Assembly (NCBI GenBank): GCA_001275005.1
Contig: JWZX01002939.1
Span: forward strand, 1-38,918
Origin: Chrysochromulina tobinii
Lineage: Eukaryota > Haptophyta > Prymnesiales > Chrysochromulinaceae
DNA length: 38,918 bases
Direction: 5' to 3'
Part shown: in pieces, positions 19,001 through 25,731 of the stretch
Numbering within the stretch: the first letter of the stretch is position 1
How the letters are laid out: every line of letters begins with the position of its first letter
Notes under the pieces: generated by a model
The model's input: the letters and a program-made list of their open reading frames with translations, nothing else
Told to the model about the DNA's origin: nothing
The model's database searches: none
Translations under genes and position numbers: made by a program

Positions 19001-19453
19001 GTGCACTTCGAGCTCACTCCACCAGGCCGTGCTCGCAGCGCGCAGCACCCACACGCCCTGCTCATCCGGGAGAATCTGAGTTATGGCTGGCCGCTCTGTC
19101 AACTCGGGTGGTAGCACGAGAGGCGCAATACGAAAGTGATTGCTCGCGCTTTCGATGCGCACGGTCCAGCTGGGGACGGCGCCGGCGACGGCGTGCATTA
19201 CGAGTGTCGCGGTGCCATTTTTGCCATCGGTGATTTGCGCTGTGGCAACGTTGTCAGATATGTGCGCTGTGCCAGCAATGCGGCAAGCGTCAACTTTGCA
19301 TGCCGTCGAGGTGACCACACCGTCGATTCTGTATGCCGGCATCGCTCTTCCGCCCACCGGACGTAGACCGGCGCATGAGGGCGATTCGGCGCATGTCGTG
19401 CGGAACTTGGAGGCGTCGAATGCCGAGACGAGGACAGCGGCGAAAGCCGACAT
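16001..19453 (-). CDS. Glucosidase II alpha subunit (GH31), ER glycoprotein processing
   Basis: A 1150-residue GH31 alpha-glucosidase. Glucosidase II trims the inner glucoses from N-glycans in the ER and takes part in the calnexin folding cycle. The N-terminus is a short hydrophobic signal followed by DASKFRTTC and a paired Cys, as in glucosidase II alpha proteins. The barrel has ALGYHQSHWN, AVWIDIEHTLGKRYFTFD, the nucleophile motif WNDMNEPSVF (D589), the acid/base motif WTGDNSASW (D706) and FTGADVGGFFG. It is longer than the roughly 900-950 residues usual for the family. The extra length comes from a Gly/Ser linker near residues 320-354 and an acidic Gly/Ser insert after the nucleophile (about 620-650), plus others. 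No ER retention signal is seen, as expected if a beta subunit retains it. Start ATG 19453 follows an in-frame stop with no other ATG. Confidence 0.95.
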   Translation of the reverse strand: MSAFAAVLVSAFDASKFRTTCAESPSCAGLRPVGGRAMPAYRIDGVVTSTACKVDACRIAGTAHISDNVATAQITDGKNGTATLVMHAVAGAVPSWTVRIESASNHFRIAPLVLPPELTERPAITQILPDEQGVWVLRAASTAWWSELEVHSEPLALRLFVGRVGSARIHQQIPAVVLNSRGLLQFGGCSDRPDAWGGFIDSRPHGCTAYGADVFFPGALEAFGLPERAEPLALPITLEPLTLATVSGTGATDAPLTPSFTPLREPHRLFNLDVFKYGPGTPVGLYGSLPFLLAHGRRHAAGALWLSAAETYVDLWREHQASAAGSGSSSGSGAASGAASGTGSGGSGGSGGGGMGSYWQSEGGAMEVILFGGPSAGHVLAQLVACTGTPPLPPLWALGYHQSHWNIRSQAQVEGLDRNFDRYGVPLDAVWIDIEHTLGKRYFTFDGAVFPEPEALRRRLSPKGRRLVGIADPHLKADADYELHRIAAAAGLLVTRHDGSAFVGECWPGKSSYLDLLQPKARALWSSLYVHGPQERLNASSDSMPALSGEGSTAAERAQAKAEPASSLRSVGRRQASLGWPLWMHAWNDMNEPSVFDEAELTLPRDALHRLPRGWDGDATDDPADAGRSDAERGGGGGDEEGSSSDGGKDAHVEHRLVHNAYGTLQARATFEGMRVRPGSEFERPFVLSRAFFVGSQRYGAVWTGDNSASWEHLRLSFAMVLSLSLSGMPFTGADVGGFFGTPEPELLSRWYQAAAYLPFFRGHAHLDSPRREPFLLPAPYAAAAADAIRERQRLLPYWYTLFWEASEANGDQVGLPIVAPPWLRLGVPQPKSSPPLGADGEPKQAFNHVSGNAGRGGTSSSTAAAAAASTIDVGAADRATQAALRREEQWMVGGALLVQPVAHPAVLSAVVELPAGGGEGVLWYEMGAAASGRPYRGGSRVHVPTPLDATPRFQLGGTIVPRRERVRRSALLAVYDPLTLHVAPDATGSARGRIFLDDGVGAAEGVGRPSLEFELTFSCALPLPLPAASPEMPSPSPEMPSEYDAILVNSTSCTLRAAPTYAHPPTYQLPRRVHVETILLRGTMAADATAVLVLDTLAGSATVEHDVRVRASAQGLLLTRMQAPMDAKWTVRLDRGGGRPIWPEGLQYQ

Positions 19454-19590
19454 GACGAAGCCGACAAGAATCTTTGGGCGCGGTGCGTGTACGAAGGGCG
19501 AAGATGTCGAGAAAAGAAAGGAACGTCACTAAGAAGGTAAGTGCGGAGAGATGAGATTTCACAGGATTGCAATTGCCCCTCACGAGACAC
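19454..19590. promoter_or_regulatory. Short divergent promoter region, glucosidase II / histidine kinase
   Basis: Only 137 bases separate the two start codons, so both promoters and both 5' UTRs must share them. No TATA box is seen. A strong donor-like AAG|GTAAGT at 19534-19542 could belong to a 5' UTR intron of the histidine kinase, but I found no acceptor at a normal distance. Confidence 0.45.
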
Positions 19591-22500
19591 ATGGAGCCTC
19601 TTCGAGAGCCACTTCATCCCAGCCTGCTTGAGGCGATTCGAGATTCGGGACTGGACTCCGACGAGCTCGCCACAACCCTCAAGCCGTTGCTCCAAAGTAT
19701 TTCGGTACGCCCAGAGTTCCTTGGACACTCCACAGCTGCTGCCGCTGCTACGCCACGAGAACACCCATCCGGCTTGCCCTATGTTACAAACTACCACCCC
19801 TGTGTTACAAATGCCACACCTTCCCGCTTCCTCAGGACACATACTATCGGAACGAAGCCGCCCGACAGTCAGAGCTCGGTGAATCTGCGGATCTGTTCCC
19901 GATGTTCAAGGCTGATATGGCGGGAGTGATCATCGACTGGAACACGCAGCTCGCGCGGGTATCAGGCGTCCCCGCAGGCGAGGTCGTGGGTCGACCCCTG
20001 ATCGAGCTGGTACGGCCAGATGGGCGCGAGGCTGTCGTGCCCTGTCTCGCCAAGGCGTTGCAGGGTCAGATGTCGCGCGATGTGAGCGTCTCGCTCATGC
20101 TCGACCGCGGCTGGCAGGTCACGCTCTTGCTAGGCCTCTCGCCGCGCTACGACGGTGGCGGCGAGCGAATCGTGGGCGTTCTTGGACTCGCCCAGGTGCT
20201 CACGGCGGTATCGCCAGCGCCGGTGCTGGGTGCCGCCGGCGCCGGCACGAGTGCGCATGCCGGCGTCGCCTCTGATGCCGTGGGCCATCACGGCGTGAGC
20301 GACACTCTCGAGGCTCATGAGCTGCGCGAGCTCATCGATGCGGCGGCTGTGCCCTTGATGAGCGTCGACACGCGAGGGCGTGTCGAGGCGTACAACAAGC
20401 GGATGGCGACGCTGTCGGGGGCCGCGGCCACCGAAGTGATCGATGCGACTCTCTGGAAAGCCGCGCCCCTTTAGTGCGGGCGACACGGCCAGTCTGCTCC
20501 GCTCGGCCTTCGAGCGTGCGTTGAGCGGTGAACACGTCATCGGGGTCGACCTCGTCATCCGCACCAGCCGTGGGACCGGTGCTGCCCTGCAGATCAACGC
20601 CTCGCCGATTTATTCTAGGCGCGACGACGGCGCTTGCTGTGGCGATGGCAGCAGCAGCGTCGCCGGCAGCGACAGCAGCAGCGGGGGCACGAGATTCACG
20701 AAGGTCGTGCGCGGCGTCGTGTTCGTGGGTGTGCTGGACCCGTTGCACCAGCGCTCTATGGAGCAAGTGCAGCTCGCGCGTAGCCTGCTCGTGCAAGGCG
20801 AAGGGAGCGAGCGACGAGGACCGCGGGTCGACCTCGCCTCGCTCTCGCATGATTTGCGCACTCCCCTCAATGGCATGCTGGGCTCCCTTGAGCTCGCGCT
20901 GCAACAGCCGATGAGTGCCCCGATCCAAGTGCCCTTGCGGCACGCGATGACTTCGGGAAACCACCTGCTCGATCTCGTCAACGACCTGCTCGCCCTCCAC
21001 GGCACCGTTGAACTCGAGCGGCAGCGTTTCAACCTGCGTGAGCTGCTAGAGGAGCACTCGAAGGCGTGCGCTGTGCAGGCGCGCGAAAAGTCGGTTCGCT
21101 TTCAGTGGACAGTGGGAAAGTGCGTGCCCAAGCATGTTTTGGGCGATCGGCGGAGGCTACTCCAGGTGATCAACCACCTGACGGCCAACGCGCTGCGCTC
21201 GACAAGCCGTGGAGAGATCTCGATAAGCGCCGAAGTGGTCCACGAGACCCAGGGTGCGATCAAGCTGCAGCTGGTGGTGATCGATACGGGCGTGGGGGTG
21301 CAGCAAGAGGTGCTCGACGAGGCGACCGCAGTGCTGCTGCACGAGGACGCCGAGAAGGCCATCGAGCTGAGCTCGTGGCGCAACGCCCGAGCCGTCGGGC
21401 GTACCGCCGCCCTGGGCATCGCCATCTGCCATCAGCTACTTTCGTCCATGGGAGGAAGCCTCATGGTCAAATCGACCTACGGTGAGGGATCAAGGGTCGA
21501 GGCCATGTGCTTGCTCGAGAAGACCTATTCGAACACTGTCATCGAGCGCCGGAATTCACGTGAATCGGTAGCATCGGAAGTCTCGGAGCAGTCGGAGAAG
21601 GATGCAAGGGTGCCCTGCCCATTCGAATTCAAGGCGGGAGGCACGCGCAACGCCGAGCCCGAGGGCAAGGCGGGCGCCGGAGGCACCAGCAGCACCGATG
21701 AGGATGTCAGCTCATCGACGCACAGCCAATGCCAGCATCTTGGCAAAGTCAAGGGCGGCGGCATCGACGTCGACACCGACCGCTCCACCCACTCGAATGA
21801 GACAGACGAGGTGAGCGTGGGTCGTGGCGCCGTCGACGACGACGGGGAGGCGCAGCGGCGCTTCGAGGTGCTCGTCGTCGAGGACAATGACCTCAACGCG
21901 TGGGTGGTTTGCAGCATGTTGCAGGGCCGTGGCCACCTCGTACGCCACGTGCCCGATGGCAGTGCAGCCGTTGAGCTCGTAGGCTACACCCTGCGTCATG
22001 CCGACGCGCCCCGGATCGACCTGATCTTAATGGACTGCTCCATGCCGATCGTCGACGGCTACACGGCCACTGCTCTGATCCGCTATCTCGAGGCGGGTGA
22101 GCTCGAGGGCGCTGCCGCCGCCGGGGCTGCCGCCACCGGGCTTCGCTCGTGCACAACCTCGGGCATGTCGGTGCCCATCATCGCGCTCACTGCGTTCGCG
22201 ATGGCAGCGGACCGCGTCAAGTGCCTAGAGGCTGGCATGGACGACTACATGACCAAACCCGTGGGCAAATCTTCGTTGCTCAAGCTAGTCGATCGTTACC
22301 GCCGCGCCGGCTTGGGACTGGGCGGCGCCGCCCCGTCGTCGCAGTTGCAGAGCGATGCCAACCAGCTGCTGCCCGCGCGCGGCGGCCTGCGACCACACCT
22401 GCCATACGTGCTCAGCTTCCGCGAACGGTTATGCGAGATCGCCTTGAGCATGCGCCGTGCCGCCTCGCAGGGCCTCTTCAAGGCCGTGATCGACGAGGCG

Positions 22501-24168
22501 GAGCAGCTGAGTCAGCTGTGCGTGCTGCCCGAGCTCGACGAGGTGCGGCAGGCCGCCGACGGCATCGCCAAGCTCACGGTCAGCGCCGGTGGTGGCGAGG
22601 GCGAAGTGTGTGGGGCGATCGGGGGGGACGCTGCCACCTCGAATGCGGAGGCAGTTGGCAGGTTGAGTGCGGAGGGTGGTTCGTTGGCGTCGTTGACGCT
22701 CCAGGTGGACGCGGCGGTGTCAATGCTCTCCGTGATGCTCGGATCGCTCGGCGTGGAGCGCAGCTCCGTCGGCGTGAACAGCTCCGCAAGCGTGAACAAC
22801 TCCGCAGGCGTGAACCGCTCCGCAGGCGTGAAGGCGCCACCAGCGAGGCTGGTGAGCACCACAGCGCCGGCTGCTCAGGACGCCAGTGCGAGCGGAGTCG
22901 CTGCCAGAGGCGTGGGCGAGACCGCTGCACCGCCGCTGCTGCACCCTCCAGCCGCGAGCGCACCAACTGGCCCCCGCTCATCGCAATCTGCCAAGACCGC
23001 CGCCGCCCCGACGATGGAATTGCTTGCCGCCGTCGGCGCAGCGTGTTCCACACCGGAGCCTCAACCCCCACCGCCCGAAGCACCGCCTCCACACGATGCC
23101 AAATCCATCCTCGACCCGAAGAAGATGCTCGAAGAAATTGGGGGCGAGCGCACCACGATGCTTCGGCTGCTTGCCAAGTTCGCCGACCATGCGAAGCCGA
23201 CGATCGACGGTCTGCGACGCGCGGCGGACGCACGTGAATGGAGCACGGTGCGGCGCGAGGCTCACTCGCTCAAAGGGTCGTCGGGCTACGTGGCGAGCGA
23301 GAGTCTCCGTTCGGCGGCACTGGCGCTGCAGAAGGCGGCTGAGGAGGCGCTTCAGGGCCCCGAGCATGAGGCGCCTGTTTCGGCGTTCGTTAACCGCGTC
23401 GCGTCAGAGATGGAACTTGTCTTGGCGGCCATCCACAACGAGCTGCAAGGCTCCGCACTGAATGCGGCACAGGGAGCGTCGGCGGTGCCCACAGTCAACC
23501 CGCGAGCGGGCAATTTCAACGGCGCTCCCGCCGCCGGTAGCGGTGCAGCAGGTGACTCTGGAGCGGCAGCGGTCGTCCCAAGGGCTCCCACGACGCCTAT
23601 GGCGCCAGCGGCTGTTTCGAGCGTGCCGCCGAGCGTGCCTCCCGCCACGCAAGCAGCCATGTCGGTCGAGCCGGCCGCGTCCATTTCACCAGCCGCATCG
23701 GCCGTCCCGGCCGTCCCGACCTTTCGAGCAGCGCCTCTGGCCGCCCCGCTGGTTGCGCCGGTGCCAGCGGACCATAGCAGCGATCCAGAAGCCGTGCTGG
23801 ACTGGACCAGGGCGCTGGCCAATTTTGGCGGCGACGCGGCCATCTTGCATCGGCTCCTCACCAAATTTGAGGAGCGCGCGAAGCCTTGCATGGACAAGAT
23901 CCGCCGCGCCGCACAAGGCGGTGACCTAAACACCTTGCAACGCGAGGCGCATTCATTGAAGGGAACAGCCGGCTACATTGGAGCCGGGCACCTACAGCAG
24001 GCTGCCGTCGCCTTCGAGCAGCAGGTCGATCAAGCCGTGAATGAGCCGTCGACCGAGCAAAGTTTGATGCGGTCCCCGACGGGCCGATTTGATGCGGCCA
24101 TCGAGCGCATCGCCGATGAGCAACGACGGGTGCTCGTGGTCATAGCCGCAAGGCTCCGGCCAAGCTGA
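19591..24168 (+). CDS. Hybrid histidine kinase: PAS-PAS-HisKA-HATPase-REC-HPt-HPt, one intron, one frame break
   Basis: About 1480 residues if exon 1 (19591-19704) is spliced to 19836 and the frame break at 20466-20475 is bridged. PAS 1 spans about 19914-20196 and PAS 2 about 20316-20720. The phosphoacceptor box is SHDLRTPLN, His codon 20848-20850. The ATPase has an N-box (about 21171-21195) and DTGVGV (21283 on), but the second glycine box is degenerate (RTAALGIAI, about 21400-21426). The receiver has LMDCSMP, Asp codon 22033-22035, and MTKPVG. Two HPt domains follow, each with AHSLKG, His codons 23263-23265 and 23950-23952. Linkers are Ala/Pro/Ser-rich. It should autophosphorylate and pass phosphate His-Asp-His to a separate receiver. 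No membrane helix is evident, so a soluble sensor is likely; the signal is unknown. The exact start is uncertain. Confidence 0.88.
19705..19835 (+). other. Predicted intron of the hybrid histidine kinase gene
   Basis: The donor is TTCG|GTACGC and the acceptor is a pyrimidine tract, cttcccgcttcctcag|GACACA. It is a phase 0 intron of 131 bases. It joins MEPLREPL...LLQSIS to DTYYRNEAARQ and then PAS 1 in one frame. Confidence 0.75.
20466..20475 (+). other. Frame break in PAS 2: CCC CTT TAG T
   Basis: The frame carrying PAS 1 and the start of PAS 2 stops at TAG 20472-20474. The rest of PAS 2 and all catalytic domains continue in the +1 frame, which is open on both sides. Ignoring one C of the CCCC run (20466-20469) restores continuous sequence with no loss of PAS residues. 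The sequence CTT TAG T also resembles the CTT TGA C slip site of bacterial release factor 2, where a Leu tRNA slips onto TTT. An error in the run is the simplest reading. Confidence 0.75.
22762..22833 (+). repeat. 18-bp tandem repeat, four copies, in the receiver-HPt linker
   Basis: Four in-frame units encode SSVGVN, SSASVN, NSAGVN and RSAGVK. The units differ at a few bases. The array lies in the linker before the first HPt domain and may set the reach between the receiver and the HPt. Confidence 0.85.
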
Positions 24169-24589
24169 GTGCTCAAAGGGTGGCAGCAGTGTCATGCGGA
24201 CCATGCGGGTACACCTACAAGCGAAGTAACGAGAGATAGCGTCGGCAGGGCCATGTGCGCTGGGCAGCTTGACGACCGAACCGACGTCAGACATCCCACG
24301 GCGCGGGGTACGTAATGAATGCGGGAGGTCGAGACTTCCGAGACCGAAGCACGTTACCATACAGACCGCACTTGAGAGATGATTAACGCTTGAGTTGAAA
24401 CGTGTTACCATGTAGAAAAGTACTTATGCTACGCAGACCCAACCTCGAAACCTAAAAACGCGTCTATTCTTTAACGTGCATGCCGGCGAATGCGCGAGCG
24501 GCGATAGCGGAGCTTAGACGAGCCTGGGTTCGCCACGTCGACCACGTTGTGCTGTACGGGATCCTCTGCCGCCGCAGCCTGCGTGCGCG
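24169..24589. other. Convergent spacer, histidine kinase / RPF1
   Basis: A 421-base spacer between two 3' ends. A short direct repeat of the form CGTTACCATACAGA / GTTACCATGTAGA lies near 24350-24415. Otherwise no gene or RNA structure is visible. Confidence 0.6.
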
Positions 24590-25543
24590 TCAGAGGTGGA
24601 AGCGGCGTCGCGAATGGCGATCGAGCTCTGCCTGGCGCTTCCACTCGTACTCGCCATGCTGCGTGTCGAATGTACCCATCTGCAGCGACTTGAGACGAAG
24701 CGTAAAGCGCGGGCCGAGCTCCTGCAGCCGCGCGGCCACGCGGCGTTTCTTGCCCTCGCCCTTCTCTTCGAAGATATAGCGATGGTGGCGGAAGAAGACA
24801 AAGTCGCGCTGGTTGTGCATCGTGATCACCTGCCGGCCGCGGAACTGCGGATCGTGCGGCACGAGGCATGCAAGCAGCCGGCCTACCCGGTGGCCCAGCC
24901 GCGTGCCAAAGTTGTTTAGGATGAGCTCCGGCCGATGGTTGCTCGGCGTCCCGTGGCCGGTAATCTCCTTGGGCATGCGCAAGCTGCTCACCTTAAAGCG
25001 CGCCGTCGGTCCGCCCGGGCCTCCGCGCGGGTCGAGCTTGATCAGCCACAGCCCAGTTGGCCGCTTGGCGCGCTCGGTGAAGACGAGCAGCATGGTGAAA
25101 CCGCGCTGGCTGGCTGCCTGCACGACTGCCTTGATGGGGATGGCACCACGCTGCCGGTACTCGGAGTTGGGCAGCAGACCGAGGATCTCGTTGACAAACT
25201 CAAGCAGCTGCTTCGATGGGTACTGCCCAGTCGTAATGACTATCCTGGGCGGCTCGGCGCCTGCGAAGTGGCTCGCAAACTCGTCCATCCTGTCCTCGCC
25301 AGCGACCTCCTCATCGCCCGGTTGCACCACCGTTGCGTCGTAGTCGCGCGTGTTCTCGAGCGTGCGCTGCGCATGCCGTTCTGGAGCCTCATCACCGAGC
25401 GCCTCTGCTTCCTTCTGACGCGTCTTTCGCTCCTTCTTCGCCGTCCTCTCGCCCTCCTTCTTAAGCTTCTGCACGACCGCACGACGTTTGATCTTGTTTT
25501 TGATCAAGGGAACCTTCTTGCCACCGATCTTTCCCTTGCCCAT
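24590..25543 (-). CDS. RPF1: Ribosome production factor 1, Brix-domain protein
   Basis: A 317-residue protein (from ATG 25543) matching the nucleolar 60S assembly factor RPF1. The N-terminal 50 residues are Lys/Arg-rich (IKNKIKRRAVVQKLKKEGER). The conserved linker ALGDEAP, then the acidic DEFASHF, precede the Brix domain at about residues 97-290. That domain contains ILNNFGTRLGHRVGRLL, HDPQFRGRQVITMHNQRD, FVFFRHHRYIF and LQELGPRFTLRLKSLQ. It ends with the family's SRRRFHL. RPF1 acts in pre-60S assembly and 27S pre-rRNA processing. The frame is open to another ATG at 25627, which would add 28 residues that look unlike the family. I prefer 25543 for its AACGATGG context and the lysine-rich start. 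It is divergent from the peptidase gene. Confidence 0.97.
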   Translation of the reverse strand: MGKGKIGGKKVPLIKNKIKRRAVVQKLKKEGERTAKKERKTRQKEAEALGDEAPERHAQRTLENTRDYDATVVQPGDEEVAGEDRMDEFASHFAGAEPPRIVITTGQYPSKQLLEFVNEILGLLPNSEYRQRGAIPIKAVVQAASQRGFTMLLVFTERAKRPTGLWLIKLDPRGGPGGPTARFKVSSLRMPKEITGHGTPSNHRPELILNNFGTRLGHRVGRLLACLVPHDPQFRGRQVITMHNQRDFVFFRHHRYIFEEKGEGKKRRVAARLQELGPRFTLRLKSLQMGTFDTQHGEYEWKRQAELDRHSRRRFHL

Positions 25544-25731
25544 CGTTAAACAGGTTGTGCGAGGAGCTAGAACTAGAGCCTCGTCGCACGAGAGTCCGCA
25601 CGAGTGCCTGTGAAGACGTGTGAACATACTTGAGTGCAGGTGTATTGAGGGAAACTCGGGAGACTCCGAAGACGCTTCGCTCCTCTCCGTATGTATTCCG
25701 GTAGGAACCTACGAAACTCAACGACACAAAT
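25544..25731. promoter_or_regulatory. Divergent promoter region, RPF1 / acylaminoacyl peptidase
   Basis: 188 bases lie between the two chosen start codons (104 if RPF1 begins at 25627). It must drive both genes. No TATA box or clear known element is seen. Confidence 0.4.

Noticed and set aside
19504-19564. Possible first exon MSRKERNVTKK with donor AAG|GTAAGT upstream of the histidine kinase
   Set aside because: The only nearby acceptor (ttcacag, ending 19564) would make a 28-base intron and leads into the wrong frame.
20414-20474. 61-base GT-AG intron to explain the PAS frame break
   Set aside because: It keeps frame, but it would delete conserved PAS residues (SGAAATEVIDATLW) that read as coding. 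Kept only as an alternative in the finding.
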